Shown here: one piece after another, positions 1 to 14,259 of the stretch
Numbering within the stretch: position 1 is the stretch's first letter
How the letters are laid out: each line of letters opens with the position of its first letter
Assembly (NCBI GenBank): GCA_015179045.1
Contig: WHUZ01000019.1
Span: 744,001-808,000 of the forward strand
From: Kalaharituber pfeilii
Lineage: Eukaryota > Ascomycota > Pezizomycetes > Pezizales > Pezizaceae
DNA length: 64,000 nt
Reading direction: 5' to 3'
Translations under genes and position numbers: made by a program
Notes under the pieces: generated by a model
The model's input: the letters and a program-made list of their open reading frames with translations, nothing else
What the model was told of the DNA's origin: nothing
Database searches by the model: none

Positions 1-3000
1 TTCAGAATTTAAAATTGAGCATTTTTGGTTCAATTAATCTGTTTTTGCAAGGTGGGTGTGCTCGGCTGCATGTCACTCAACTCCAAGTAATACTTGGTAA
101 AGTGGACCTCGTGCTTTCCCTTATGCTGCATAGTGAAACCATACTAAGAAGACTATCTGCTAAGCACTGTATGTACCGTATACAGTAGTAGGGGCATATT
201 TTTAGGCCAGGGTTTGTGTTACAGTACGTGGAAGATGCTGTCAGGTACAACTACAAACATGAGATCTTCCCGGGCTTCGGATGAGGCAACCTGTTGTTCA
301 GATACCTTCTACATACTATTTCTCGTTGCACTGACGCTGTCTCCAAGTTTGCGGACGAGACATGCATATGAAACAAAAGATAATCTACAGTAGGAGCCGT
401 TATGATCTGTATAGAATTAGCCTGGATGCCGTTACTCAGGATAAAATGACAATGATTGCATCACCAGGATGGAATCTACTATAATGAATCTTACCACGAC
501 CAGTGATCCTACCCCAAGTTCCATCTCAGCTGATCAAATTGTCTCATACCAGCTGTTCGCGGATATTTTACTGAAGGACTTGTAAGTCTCGAAGTCCAGC
601 GTACAATCAAGGGTACTGAATTACCAGCAGACGCAACAGCCGAATCTCACCCGAAAGTAATGTTTTGTAGTAACTGAATTATCTGAACCAGCCTAACGAA
701 TCAGTATCCATATCTTCTTGATGCCCCATGGCCGGGTCTTGTAATTTAGTGGATTCGTAAGAGGTAGTCTCGATATTAACCAGTAGACAAGGGACTGTCA
801 GTATGTAAAGGAGTGAGCAATAAACCTGCGTGATGTTAGCATGAGTCCCTCAGATGAGTTGCATGCACTCTCATGAAACAGGCATAGCGTCGCATAGAAA
901 GGAAGAAAATGCAACTGCCGAGCATGGGCCCTGTAAGTACTAGTACATATAAATGAATTGTAGATAAACATTCGATTTGTAAAAAGGTGCAAAGCATTCA
1001 CTTTAACAAAAAGATTGTGCGCATGCATCACTACTCTAGTAACAATTTAAAAATACCCAGATTATGCAGAATGTATATTGAATATGGGAAGGATCGGCCT
1101 TCGTAGCACTTGTTGATTTTCTTAATGTTAGCAACAGTAGCTAAGTTGCCTTCACGAGGTGGGGTATCGGACAACGCAGGGTATTCCGGCGGGTATCAAG
1201 ATGCAGCACCGTAGATGGAATAATACGTTGCATTCCATGACAATGCGAGGTATTTCTGGGATTTTTGCATAGCATAGACTGCTCTTTTTGGGTCACGTAA
1301 CCCCGCATACAGGCTACCAGCCTATGGCAGGGAACAGTAATAGATAGAGTATGTTTGATTCACGCTCCTATGAATACCTCTAAATCACAAACAGGCGTCG
1401 CACATTGCGATCCCTCTATAGTCTGGTTGATCCCTCTACTACTGGAGTAGCTTGTGTCAAGCTTGATTCGTAATTATTTGGTCACTGTGTAAGTATTGGA
1501 TTTAGACCCTGCTAGGATTGTGGATAGCAAACGCACTTATAACAAAAATAAGTATACGTTTTGATGTGATGAATTTCCGAGTATATAAGGTAGAGTAGGA
1601 AACTTAGCAGTACTCCCGAGATTGGGGGGACAATTGAAGTCAGGAAACGTGTGTCAGGTATATTGAAGGTAAAAAGGTAAGGATATTGTTTCTGTTGGTC
1701 TCGGTTGTTGTCGAACTTCGTGGAATATAGACTACAGAACCAATTCAGAGCGGGTGTTTTCTTTTTTGTTTTTCCTCCAGCAATTGTGCTTAAGTTTGCA
1801 CACTCTAGGAGTTGGGATTCGTTTTATACATAGGATTCATAGTTTGGGACGGTTCCCAGTCACGAAACTATCCTACGGCGTAACATAGTGACCAAACTAT
1901 AAGGAGGTCATGCGCACAGACTAACCAAAGTAGGTGAAGTAAGCATTTCTGATATGCTAAAGCGTCTCCATATCCCAAAAGAGCATCGGGTCATTTCGGA
2001 AGCAGTGGGAATAGAAGACGCTTCTGCAGGACAAGATACCAAGAAACCAGAAAGGTATCGCCTGATAGACTACCTGTGGTCAAAAGGTAGTTATAGGCGA
2101 TTTTGATCGAAAGAGGTATAGTGTAATTGTCATGTATGATGTATGTAAGGCTTGGGAGATATTTGGCTTGCATAATATGATACAATTGAGATACTTGACA
2201 AGGTCCTTAGATACATAGTGTTAGGTGCATGCAATACCCCAAGGTTCTCTCAAGGGTGGCCGTTACCGTCTACTTGAGGGTATTATTTTTGTCGAAATGA
2301 ACCATCTGCTATCGCGGAACATTGTGGGCTTAAACGAGAATTCAAGTTGAAGATGTATATCAGAGCTCCAAAGGCGTTATTCAACACACGTATGCATGCC
2401 GCTACTGGAATCAACACTAAAATTTCTGTAGTCAGTACCGCAGGTACTGGTAGCTCGAAGATAGCTGAGAACGAGAGTCAACGTATATGGATTTTCTGTT
2501 TTCCTACATTCGTTTCAATCTTAGCAGATAGGTTCTAATTGATGCTCCCCGGGCCTTACCGCTTTTGTTGGGTCATAGAACATAACTTAACCACCTTTGC
2601 TGAAGCTAGACGCATACGTCACAAAATTGAAGGACAATTGATACTTGACTGGATGTCATGGTAGAATTCAGCCGATATGACAGGCGGTAAAAAAAAAAAA
2701 AATGATGCCGCGTTGGAAATGTTCAGTATAAATTTGCAGTTTCCTATGCCTACAAATGAATTTTGCGTTGACATCATCAAGTTCCTAGTTAGCATTCAAA
2801 GCATAAGTAATACGGAGCTTACAGATTTCCCCTTGTACTCAGCAAGCATGCACAACTTACCATCCCATATTTGTTTCATGAATATCACCCCAATATGAGG
2901 TAAAAACATAACTAAATCGAAGTATTTGAAGGGGCTATGTAACTGGATAAGAATCGTCACAGATAAGCACCTTTCTCGTGAAACCAGAAGCCCAGCGTCA

Positions 3001-5230
3001 TGTAGTTTTATGTGACAGGACATTACTAGTATAATCCATTAACGTGTCCAGTGCTTCAGTCTTGTGAGTATGAATAAAAAAAGAGAAGATATGAAGATTG
3101 TCAGTTTTCTCATCACAATCATTACTGCACTCCTGCACTTGACTCGCCCAAGTGCTCGAAGAAGTAACTATATATCGAGAAGATGCTTCCCCCCAGAATT
3201 TGCCAATGAAAGAAAGTAAAAACGCTTCAAAGGTAAAGTGTTAGATTAGTTCAACTGCAACTGTCTGTTGTTAGATTTGAATATCGTGCACATGGCCAAT
3301 CATGAATTTTCAAGAGAATGCTTCAGGACAAGCTAGAATTCAGCCTATGCTTCTGGCAGATGGATAACCGCTGAAATTCCAGCGTAAGCGCCATGCATAC
3401 TACTTGTCTCGTTGCAGGGGAATACAATTTATCCAGGCGACATGACTAGTTGAAATATGCGTCTGACATCAATTTTAAATTCGTTCAGCAAGGCTGTTGG
3501 ATGTAGAAAAATATAAGGGGGATGTATGGGACTTAAATGCTGGACCGGGGATGGCTTGATAGGCATTGATATCAATCTAGATCTGATACACAGGCAGATA
3601 AGACTGATGAAATACCTGTCCCTTCTCAAACACGAATAGGTCCTACAAAGTGAGACTGACAGTTCGGGTAATATTGACGAGTTCACCTCGACTGTGCCAA
3701 TTTGTACAAGAGACAAACGTGCTACGTAAAAGAATAGATTAATCGAGGCTTTAATATGTACATGAATAGATCTACTAGTTAGTCTTGAGAACTCGCCGCT
3801 CTTGTGAGATGATAGGTATATACGGGACATTGATACATAAACGAACAGCCTTTGTTGAGATTGAAATGTAACCGCGGATAACATAGAGAATTCTGAAAAG
3901 AATACGTCCTTGTGTGTATTTAGTCATGACTGGCCGGGTGTGAAAATGAGGTGAGATTATGAAGTTGATTACCGATCAGAAAATGACTGCTAAGATGTCC
4001 ATTTCTGCTGAAAACCAAAGTTCCCCCTAGGAGTGATAATTCTCGATCAGCCGCTGGATGAGTTTGAGCAATGAAAAGAGGTACTTGAGTCTCATGCAGA
4101 AAAAAGAAGTCGAGGTTGATTCATCTAGAAAAAATAAAGATGCGGCGTATATGTAGAGTTATATACAACTTCGTCAGCCAAGTCTGCTTCAAGCTCGCTG
4201 CTAACAATTTAGAGTAAGTATAGCATATGTGCTTAATTTGAGTGCATGTACTGAGATCTGCACTGCTGATCTAGTTCGTATGCTCCGGATCCAACAGAGA
4301 ACCTGGTTTCCGGTGCTTGAAAATGTATGTGAACAGGCTGGTGATAATGTGTACGCGGCACGGAGTACTTGGTGCTTTCATTCTGCCATATCAGGACGAT
4401 CAGATTTGTGCGGCTTTAGTTTTGATGACTTAGGCTGTTTTCATTGGTGCACATCCAAAGTATCAAAGCGTCTAATCGTATTAAGGTACAGATAAAATCT
4501 AGACATAGTCTCATGTTCACCTGGAAAAGTTGGAGGAAGAACCTGAAGGGAGTAACTTGTGTTTGTGAGATGATTTATCTGAATACATAGTACCGTTAAT
4601 ATGTAGCATGGCTTGGATGGTTCGGACCGACGGTTTGGTAGTTGCAACCGACTACTAACCCGCAGAGGAATAACCGAGGAATAAACGGGTACTATTCTGG
4701 TTACACTGCCCGCATAGCGGAAACGGATACGTGAACATAACTCCGTACTTGGAATAACTTGGCAACAAGCTGAGGTAGCTAAGTAGGACCGCAAAATGTC
4801 TACGCAAACTTCCCGATACTGAATTTCATGCCAGCTTCTTTAAACATAAGCGACGGGTATGAGATCTTCTAGATCAGCACCCTGGCTTGGGCCCCTACGC
4901 CTAGAATAAGTTGAGCAATTGCAGTCAGAGTCGGCCTCCAAGTTAAAGGTTCTGATATCTGACTTGTAACTTTCTGAAGAGGGCGGCAAGCTTATTCTAA
5001 TGTGAATGAGTAGAGCACAGCAGATGTTGTGCGCGGCATGCATAGCATGTTTCACTTTCAATTGGCATCGGGCTATCAGCTGGATGGTGATATTCGTTGC
5101 TGATATAAGCGCAGGATATAAAATACGACGAGATATAATCTGTGCCATGTGCTGGATTAAAAATGCGTGTGCAATTTGGCTAAAAGCGCGCAGCACTGTA
5201 CTCGAGTACATAGTAACCAGTAACCTCTAA
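1..5230. other. Gene-poor region, no gene recognised
   Basis: About 5.2 kb of medium-GC sequence in which all open frames are short (longest about 150 codons, minus strand near 3429-3884) and none shows a domain I recognise. Stops are spread through all six frames. It may be old, decayed transposon DNA, but I could not align any part to a known element by eye, so this is a guess. The start of the window may also cut through a larger feature. Confidence 0.5.
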
Positions 5231-5239
5231 TCAAAACGG

Positions 5240-6251
5240 AGAGGAGGCTCGAGATGCAATGGCATATTGAGAATTGGGGGGGGCCAGGTGTGCGCAATTT
5301 AAGTACAGATGACAGGTTACAATACCCTGCCCCTCTCGATCATCCTGATCTATAATCCGTGCGGAATTGCATACACCGCCAGCGGAGTGGTCATGAATGG
5401 ACGCTGCTGATCGAGCTCATCTCTCCCGCGCAATGAGCACCGGGAGCAGCTCATCCAAAAGATCACCAGAGGGAGCTCACGGGGCCGCAGCTGGGCTTTT
5501 CCACCGCAGCGTGCTCAGTGGCGACCGGTGAGCGGAGGAGGGCAGTGGCATCCCATAGGCCTCGCTAGTCTCGGCACTGCGCCTCCTCTGCCCTGCGCAC
5601 TCCCGCTGCCCCTTCACCTAGTCTGGTCACGAGACTACCCTTCACCCTCCCCCACCCCGATCCGCTCCCCACACTACGGCATACTGTAGCACAACGGCTA
5701 TCATATAGCCCCCTGAACCGCTAGCCCCGTAACCACCCAACCATCACCGCGGCCAACAATTCCCTGTCTGGAGCGCCCGCCATTGCCGTGTTATACCAGC
5801 CACGTTCCCTTTGGCCGAAGCGACCCCACCTCGCCAACGTCACGTCTAGCACACCTTGCTAGTCCGGATATTCATTAGATAACCCCCCCCTCCCCAGAGT
5901 GATCCTCGCAGCGTTTGAGCCCTCCTGCGATGCGGTGCCTTCAGTAAAGCCCCCTTCACTGAGAATCTTCCGAGCTTTTTCGCCGGATCATCATTCAATT
6001 GAGTTACCGGCTTCGTCACAAAGGTGAGTGAGCGGAGGATAAGATACTTGCCGTTTTCCATCTGCCCGATATAAATGGAGCTTCATTAAGGACATACTCT
6101 TGATACTGTGTCTATATTATTCCTCACAATCCTCTGGAAGTACTGACACTCCGCACCAGTTCTTTTTCAACCCATTTGTACTTGGCAGACTCCATTAGTT
6201 CTTTATATCTTGTTATCGATAACTGTTCAGAATAACCAACCCCGCAAAAAC
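5240..6251 (+). promoter_or_regulatory. Upstream region of acetyl-CoA synthetase, GC-rich with a TATA box
   Basis: Roughly 5240-5860 is much more GC-rich than its left neighbour and is full of C runs. A TATAAA occurs at 6070-6075, about 180 bp before the acetyl-CoA synthetase ATG at 6252, and is a reasonable core promoter candidate. No long open frame here resembles a protein. The promoter role is inferred from position and the TATA match only. Confidence 0.4.
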
Positions 6252-8627
6252 ATGGTTTCAGAAGAGAGGCCACAGCCTGTTGTTCTCGAATCTCACAACG
6301 TGCAGACATACTCTGTCCCGCAAGCGTTGTTTGAGTGCGTATGCCCCTTATAAAACACTTTCTCTTGGAAGTAGAGGCAAGTGAAGACAATAGTGTGGTT
6401 TGCTAATATCGTGACAGTAAACATCCTAGCAAACCCCACCTCACTTTCGACGAATACAAGGCGAAATATAAGGAATCTATCGAGAATCCAACAAAGTTCT
6501 GGGGAGAATTAGCTCGCGAACTGTTACATTGGGATGTTCCTTTTCAGACAGTCAAAAATGGCGGGTTCGAGACTGGTGATGTTGCATGGTTTTTGGAGGG
6601 CAAGTTGAATGCCTGTTACAATGCCGTTGACCGGCATGCAATTAAGGATCCAAACAGGCCTGCAATTATCTATGAGGCCGACGACCCTGCAGGCGGCCGT
6701 GTCATTAGCTATGCAGAACTTCTGCGAGAGCTTTGCCGTCTTGCCTACGTGCTCAAACAAATGGGTGTTAAGAAGGGAGATACTGTGGCAATTTATATGC
6801 CTATGATCCCGGAAGCTCTTGTTGCCTTCCTTGCTACTGTAAGGATTGGTGCTGTTCACACAGTTGTGTTTGCAGGATTCTCTGCTGAGTCCCTTCGAGA
6901 TCGTGTCGAAGACGCAAAAGCCAAGATCGTCATCACAACTGATGAAGGAAAGAGAGGAGGAAAATTTATTGCTACCAAGAAGATTGTTGATGACGCTCTT
7001 CAACAATGCCCCGGTGTTGAGAAAGTCATTGTTTACCGCCGAACAGGCTCTGATGTTCCAATGAAAGCGGGTCGTGATGTTTGGTGGCATGAGGAGTTAG
7101 CTAAATATCCACCATATTGCCCCGTGGAGTTGATGAGCTCTGAGGACCCTCTTTTCTTACTTTACACGTCTGGTTCCACTGGTAAGCCAAAAGGAGTCAT
7201 GCACACAACTGGTGGCTACTTGGTTGGTGCTGCTGCAACTGGAAAATATGTTTTTGATCTCCACCCAGGCGATAAGATGGGAACTGCTGGTGATGTTGGC
7301 TGGATTACCGGACACACTTACTGTGTCTATTCACCATTGCTCTTGGGTGTCACTACGCTCGTGTTTGAGGGCACTCCGGCCTATCCGAATTTCTCCAGGT
7401 ATTGGGATATCGTTGCCAAGCACAAGATCACTCAATTTTATGTTGCTCCTACTGCGCTTAGGCTTTTGAAGAGAGCCGGGGACGGGCACATCAAAGGGGA
7501 TCTGTCCAGCTTGAGGATCCTTGGTTCCGTTGGAGAGCCAATCGCCGAAGATGTCTGGAAGTGGTATCACGAGAAAGTGGGACGTGAAGAATGCCACGTT
7601 GTTGATGTAAGTGTTAATGGCTGCTATATAACTTCAGCAAGCTGACGAAACGCTTGCAGACATACTGGCAAACAGAAACCGGCTCCCACATCATCACCCC
7701 CTTGGGAGGGTGCACTCCAACTAAGCCGGGCAGTGCTTCATTGCCCTTCTTCGGTATAGAGCCCGCAATTGTTGACCCTATTTCCAAAAAAGAGCTTATC
7801 GGAAATGATGTCGAGGGCGTTCTTGCAATCAAGCAGCCATGGCCAAGTATGGCTCGTACCGTTTGGAGATCCCATACAAGGTATATGGATACGTATTTCA
7901 ACGTCTACAAGGGTTATTATGTATGTGCTTTCATTCAATGATTTATGGCCCAAGGTTATTAACAATTCGGCTACAGTTCACCGGAGACGGTGCCGGTAGA
8001 GATCATGAAGGCTACTACTGGATCAGAGGCCGCGTAGACGACGTCGTTAACGTCAGTGGACACAGGCTGTCGACTGCGGAGATCGAGGCCGCGCTTATTC
8101 ATCACTGTATGTCTTCTTATCTTTTCATATCTTATTGATGACACTAACGCTATGTAATTCAGCGGCTGTTGCCGAAGCAGCTGTGGTCGGTACCGCGGAT
8201 GAGCTAACAGGTCAAGCTGTCAATGTCTTCGTATCCCTCAAGGATGGCCATAAGAATTCTTCGGAGATGCGTAAGGATCTTACTATGCAGGTGCGAAAGT
8301 CAATCGGGCCGTTTGCAGCGCCAAAGGTATGTTATTCTGTTTGCAGTTGAGATTCGTGGCAATCTGATGCTGACGAATACAACCCTAGGCTGTATACATT
8401 GTTGATGACCTTCCGAAGACTAGATCCGGGAAAATCATGCGGAGGATTCTCCGCAACATTCTATCAGGCGAGGAAGATCAATTGGGTGATACATCTACCC
8501 TGTCAAATCCAAGTGCAGTGGAACATATTATACAGATTGTTCATGAAGTGTAAGTGCCTGGATGTAACCGAGCTCTAGTAACTTTTCTGCTAACGTCTCG
8601 TTACTCTACAGAAGAAAGGCCAAGTAA
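6252..8627 (+). CDS. Acetyl-CoA synthetase (acetate-CoA ligase), 7 exons
   Basis: Exons: 6252-6334, 6418-7606, 7660-7920, 7977-8106, 8163-8326, 8389-8549 and 8612-8627. They join in frame to 667 codons, the normal size for fungal FacA/Acs. The enzyme makes acetyl-CoA from acetate, ATP and CoA via acetyl-AMP. Visible motifs are the AMP-binding loop [13 protein letters not shown] (about 275-287), [19 protein letters not shown], the hinge/adenylate motif [18 protein letters not shown], and [11 protein letters not shown] with the catalytic, acetylatable Lys at about 624. The short first exon was found by matching the family N-terminus (VPQALFD-KHPSKPH); its donor is GTGCGT. The ORF running into the second intron is read-through. 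There is no mitochondrial presequence, so cytosolic/nuclear location is expected. Identity is secure; the exact first and last exons are slightly less so. Confidence 0.95.
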
Positions 8628-9830
8628 TTCTAGGGCCGATATGTAGTTGATGAATGGGTTGGGATCTATTTTACCATTTTATCTGTGTTGTGGTTTCCTG
8701 AGCTTGGAGTTTTGACTTTTTAAAGGCTACTAAGGCTTTCACCGTTTTTGTCTTACTGCACAGCAATCATTGTGCCACTTTTTTGACTATGTATTGTAGG
8801 AATGGATGTATTTCAGAGGGCTTGAATGGGCTTTCAACTGTTCTGTTACCCTAACAATACTTGTCGTGTACAAGGCTAGAAAAAGCCGCGTAAGCTTCGC
8901 ATGTTTCTGAACACTCTTATCGCCACCTTAAGGACTAATAAAGAGAGCACCTTCAAAGGTGCAGATGGTCATTAAAACCCTACAAGAATATGAGCATGAA
9001 CATTGATCACGATTACGACGAGGTCTGCGGGGTAGTGGGCTGTGCAGTACCGGCCCAGATAGGTGCAAGTGGTGGGTAGAGTTAGTGCAATGTGGATTTG
9101 CCAAGAGTTAAACAACGAAGCTAACCCAGTAGTGCGAGCGCATGCGGTGTATGTATCTATTAGCATACTGCTGCTGCACTTAATAATGATTGCCTTCCCC
9201 TGAGGATTTATGTGAGATTCAAACCCCTGCTCTGAAATAAAACCGGTCCCTGTTTTATTGTTTGGTTAGAGCGTTCGAAAACATATTATCAATAAACAAT
9301 AAACAATAAATTACAAAAGTAGTTAGTCAGCGTACACTACTGCTGAAGTAGCATAGTTTATAACAGGATATTTAAATTCACACTTGCATCATTTGCACCT
9401 ATTCCTGCTTGCATATGTAATATCCAGTAATGCATTCTTAGTTCAGCCTCCTCTATGATACTCTTTCGCTTTTTAGATACAGCACATTGATGCCTGACTG
9501 CTACCTAGTGCTTGTCGGCAGAACTTGGCTGCTCTTTCTTACCTAAGACCTAGTGCTCTCTCCTTGGTGCTTGAGAGCTCATGTTGTCTTTTGTGGTGAG
9601 ATTGACAGCTTGTTCGCTGGCTTATAATTTCTGCATTTAAGGTGTAGTCTGCATAACAAAACGTTTTCTAGATTTATTATTTACTCACGTGCAAGTGCTT
9701 AGAGAAACTACCCCCAGCTTGCGGTGGAAATGTACCCTGGTAAAATTTGGTTTGAATTTCACATAAATCTTTAGGGGAAGGCACCAATTTCCAACGTATG
9801 ATAGAAGCAAAAATAGATTGCGCACCATAG
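8628..9830. other. 3' flank of acetyl-CoA synthetase, no gene seen
   Basis: AT-leaning sequence with short T-rich tracts that probably contains the 3' UTR of the upstream gene. An AATAAA-like run lies near 9292-9310. A tRNA B-box-like stretch near 9205-9225 (minus strand) has no matching A box. No open frame of interest. Confidence 0.5.
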
Positions 9831-9839
9831 GCGGTTCCT

Positions 9840-11427
9840 GCGCAGATTAGAGCCGTGACTACTCTACTCTACTCTAGAAGAAACGCTCCTGCACCGAAGC
9901 GATGCCAGTCGGCGAAGGTGCAAGTTGAGACTGAAACACGTTTTCTGGTAAAGTGCGGAAGCTTGAAATTGGGTTTGCTGAGCCCAGGGTCTGCAGGCCA
10001 CTTTCGAGGCATCATGCGGGAGAGTCTCGAGTAGCGACTCCGCTTGAGCGGCCCTCCTGAGCGCTGCCGCCGACGATTTCATGGTCCACGACATACATCA
10101 TACTCCGACGCATCACCCGACGCCATTCGCCGCCAAGGCTACACTCTGGGCCCCGGCGCCATATGATATGCCCGGGGAGCTCTGCAGTACAGTATCATGC
10201 TGTGCGCTTCTCATGAGCGCATGGAGCGCTGCTACGTCGGTGCTTGTTGCGCTGCGCCATCATTTTACGCCTGGCGGAGTGTTTCCGTCCGGCCCTTGGC
10301 CCTTGGGATGCCATTTGCGGCAGTACTGCCCATACGCCTCCCCCCCACGTTTCAGGATAACGCTGGCCTGGCAAGAGGCTGGGTGGTGTCTGCAATGGCG
10401 AGGGACTCCATCCTCCTCCTCCTCCTCCAGCATCACTTGAACACTCGTTCATCGTTGGGGAGTGCTGCCGATCGGCCCTTCAGGCGACTCAATCAATCTC
10501 CGTGCACTATCCCCACGCGGGCCCCCTCCAGTCGAATAAGGTCTTTAGAATCTGCGGCTCATTCTGTTTGCAGCTGTCAGCCTGCACCTTCTGAGATTAC
10601 CTCAACTCCTTCATTCGAGTTCTTCGCCACAAGCCTCGCAAGCACCCCAACCCCAACCTGAGTATTTGTAAGGCTGTAGTTTACAATAACGCCTGCTGCC
10701 CACCCTTCTTTCATTGGAGGCTTGAGAAAGTACAAGCCCAGCGAGCTGGTTGCTCGAAAGATTTTTCACCTTTCTATCCATTCAACCTTCTTATGAAAAT
10801 AATTATTAATTCGGCAATACATCCCACGGCAGCTTGCCACCAGGCGGTAGTCGTCTAAGCCACTTGACATACCACGGTTGTTCGTCTGACATTTTTTTCC
10901 CACTCAGGTTTCCAAAGAGGGCCTAGGTGTGCTTAGTTGTTTTTTGGGAGCTTGCGTATACCTCCCCACCACACTCCCAGTCAACTCCACGCCCCACCGC
11001 TTCGAAAAGTACCTAGCTGCTCAGCAGGGTCCTCTTGTGTCGTCGAATCAATTGAAACCGTCCTGGGTTGTTCGGCATATGGTTTGGGAAGTGCAAGACG
11101 CTTTTGGGCATACAGCGGCATCGACTGCGCCTTCCTGTTGTCAGACTTCCGATCTTATTTTATATACCAAAACCCTCGCTTCTTGTTTTCTCCGCAGAGC
11201 GGAAATAACTGTTTTCTAGTTTCTTCATCAGGAGCATTGGGGTTAAGATTGAAACACAAACACTTAGACATTGGGGTCCTTCAGCTATTATTCCATAGTT
11301 GCGTCTCGCCTCGGAAGGCATCCAGTTTCACCGAGGACGGCAGTGGAGATAGGCGATACCCTTCGTGGTTTTGAAGTAGGTAACAAGATTGAGAGATTCG
11401 GTCTGAAGGGGCAGACCGTTCGGAAAA
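9840..11427 (+). promoter_or_regulatory. GC-rich island and probable 5' UTR upstream of the ADAM gene
   Basis: About 9850-10660 is GC-rich and opens with an (ACTCT)n run at about 9857-9873. It has overlapping open frames on both strands that look like by-products of composition. From 10700 to the ADAM ATG the sequence is pyrimidine-rich, as expected for a fungal promoter and leader. No protein was recognised. Confidence 0.35.
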
Positions 11428-13975
11428 ATGTGGTTCATACATCGGATATCTTTGCACCTGATTTTAGGGATAGCATTACAGCTGCTTTTCTTAAAAAGTG
11501 CATTCGGTCACTCACAGCGACGGAGCCCAGTGCCCTACATCTCATTAGTAGAGAATCCACGAATTCGAACACCATCACAGCGAATACATCACAATTCTGA
11601 GTTCGAGATCACCTTCTCACTACACGGGGGGCAGCAAGAGGTGCGGCTATGGTTGGAGCCAAATCATGACATTATTCCAAAAGGTGCCAAAATTGAGTAT
11701 CACGATGAAAACGGCGCAGTAGCCAGGATTGAGTCGGTTCAGCGTCATGAGATCAGGGTATTCAAAGGCAGTTCATGGGTGAGGGATGAAAGCGGACAAG
11801 GTTGGACGTATGCTGGATGGGCCAGGATTGTGGTCAAACAGGACGGCGTATATCCGCTTTTTACGGGAGCATTTGTGCTGAATCATGACGCTCACCATAT
11901 ACAACTACGGTCTTGGTATCTGCAGACAAAACATGAGTTTGACCCTGACGTTGAGAAAACCGGCGATGAATTCATGATAGTTTATCGGGACTCAGATGTT
12001 GGAAAGGCAAGATTTGGTGGTCAAACTCCTTTGGTGCCTAGATCAAATGATGTGAAGGCTCAGTGTCAAGCGCACAATCTCACGTTCAATGGACTGGATA
12101 ATCCCATTTACCACCCTAAAGTGCTTCTGGATACCACTTCTAAGAAGGATGGACTCTGGGGATCGTTTGGGCTGGATAGCCTGCTTAACAGAGTTCTTGA
12201 TAAGCGGCAGAATGTTGATGGAGGAAGCATCGGGAACAGTGGGAGTTTTAATTTGAGGAACAATATCGGTTCAACTCGTGGTTGTTTGGCAACTAAAATG
12301 TTGGCTCTTGTTGGCGTTGCTGCGGACTGCACATACATGGCTTCTTTTGAGAGTGAGGCCGAAGCTAGACAGCACATCATCAGCCAGTTCAACTCGGCGT
12401 AAGTCCGAATCCTCTACTATGTGAAGTCTATAATGGGCTAATTGTGTTTAACAGGTCATCTGTTTTTGAGTCCACCTTCAATATCACGCTTGGTATCCAG
12501 ACATTAGTCGTCGAACCAACAAACTGCCCAGGAACCCCGCCAGCTACTGCAGCGTGGAACCTCCCTTGTAGTAACGATGCTATTATCAACGATCGTTTGA
12601 ATTTGTTTTCTGAATGGCGTGGGACAAGGGCCGATGATGGAAATGCATTTTGGACACTGTTGACAACTTGTGGGACTGGCTCAGCTGTTGGCTTGGCCTG
12701 GATAGGAATGCTGTGTGAATCAACTTCGTTCCAGAACAGGGACGGTCAGATTGTCAGTGGTGCAAATGTTGTTGCCAAAACACCTTCGGAGTGGAAGGTC
12801 ATTGCGCACGAGATTGGACATACCATGGGAGCAGTTCACGATTGTACTGCTGAACAATGCGCCGAAAATATGAGCATCACGTCTCAGTGCTGTCCGTTGA
12901 GTGTCAATACATGCGATGCTGGTGGAAGATACATAATGAATCCTTCTACTGATGACCGAATAGCAAGCTTCAGTCCGTGCACGGTTGGTAACATCTGCGG
13001 TGCATTTTTGACAAGAAGTGTCACCAGAACGTGCTTGACCAGCAATAGGAACGTAGAGATTATCACGGAGAACAAATGCGGTAATGGAATTGTGGAGGCT
13101 GGGGAAGAGTGCGATTGTGGTGGTACTGAAGGGTAAGTACTCTTCTTCTGTTCAACATCGTTCACGCGACTGACATATTTCATTTGTAGTTGTGCGAACA
13201 ACCAATGCTGTGATGCGAACACATGCAGATTTATTAACAATGCTGTGTGTGATGACTCGAACGACGACTGTTGCACCAACTGCAAATTCTCCAGTACTAC
13301 ACAGATCTGTCGGCCATCGACGGGAGAATGCGACCCAGAAGAGCACTGCAGCGGCGACTCCCCTACTTGCCCCACCGACGTTGTTCTTCCAGATGGAGAG
13401 TCATGCTCAGGTGGGATGCAGTGCGCAAGTGGGCAATGCACTTCAAGGGACCGACAATGTCAGGCAATTATGGGTGCCGAATATGGTAATAATGACACTA
13501 GCTCGTGCAATGAAAGCTCTTGTCAGGTGCAATGTGCTAGTCCAAATCTTGGCAGGGGGTTCTGTTATGAGATGCAGCAGAACTTTTTGGACGGGACGCC
13601 ATGTGAAGGGGATGGGCGATGCAAGGCGGGAATGTGCAGAGGGAGTACGACATTGGGTGAGATCAGGGCGTGGATCAACAGGGTACGTTTTGCAAACCTC
13701 TTCTGCCAAGTTGGCTTCTAACATTATCGCAGAATAAACCCCTTGTTATTGGTGTCTCAGTCGGCGTAGGGTCTCTCATAATCCTATGTATACTTATATG
13801 CATCATCAAAGCCTGCTGCAGACGACGGCGCGTCAAGAAGGTGGTTTCACCAGTCATGCCACCTGGGCCAGTCGGTAGAGGGTATCCACACCCACAGCAG
13901 TACTACGGATCAGGACCAGGTAATATTCATCAACAGCCGTACTACACAAGGCAGATGAGCGAGAGGTACGGATAA
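11428..13975 (+). CDS. ADAM-type zinc metalloprotease with disintegrin domain and TM anchor, 4 exons
   Basis: Exons 11428-12398, 12455-13132, 13190-13682 and 13733-13975 join in frame to 794 codons. A hydrophobic signal peptide (residues 1-28, ending near SAFGHS) precedes a prodomain of about 300 residues. The reprolysin (M12B) domain has the zinc site HEIGHTMGAVHD at about 442-453 and a Met-turn YIMNPS near 485. A disintegrin domain begins at CGNGIVEAGEECDCG (about 533) and is followed by a Cys-rich region. The last exon supplies one TM helix (about 717-739), then a basic CCRRRRVKK stop-transfer and a short Pro/Tyr/Gln-rich cytoplasmic tail. This is the layout of a type I membrane sheddase like fungal ADM-A/ADM-B. 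Substrates are unknown. All catalytic residues are present, so activity is expected. Confidence 0.93.
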
Positions 13976-14226
13976 TGTGTCAGCGGTTTAGGGATGGAAT
14001 CTTTTCCGAGCTGGTGTTTTGAGTACGTCAGGTTAACATCAGAGGAATGCAAGAGGAGTGGGGAAAGAGTGAGAAGAGATGGTGGTTTGGGAGTAAAATT
14101 TTTTCTTCTATAATGGAAAGCAAAATACCCCCATTGCTATCAACATTTTTTAGCGAACAAAATTCATGACAATATCATACCGTACCAGTGGGAAAGGGAG
14201 TTCTGGTTTTTGTAGTTATTGTTTCT

Positions 14227-14259
<33 letters not shown>

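Noticed and set aside
9200..9240. tRNA B-box-like GGGTTTGAATC on the minus strand
   Set aside because: No A box, no acceptor stem pairing and no cloverleaf could be drawn.
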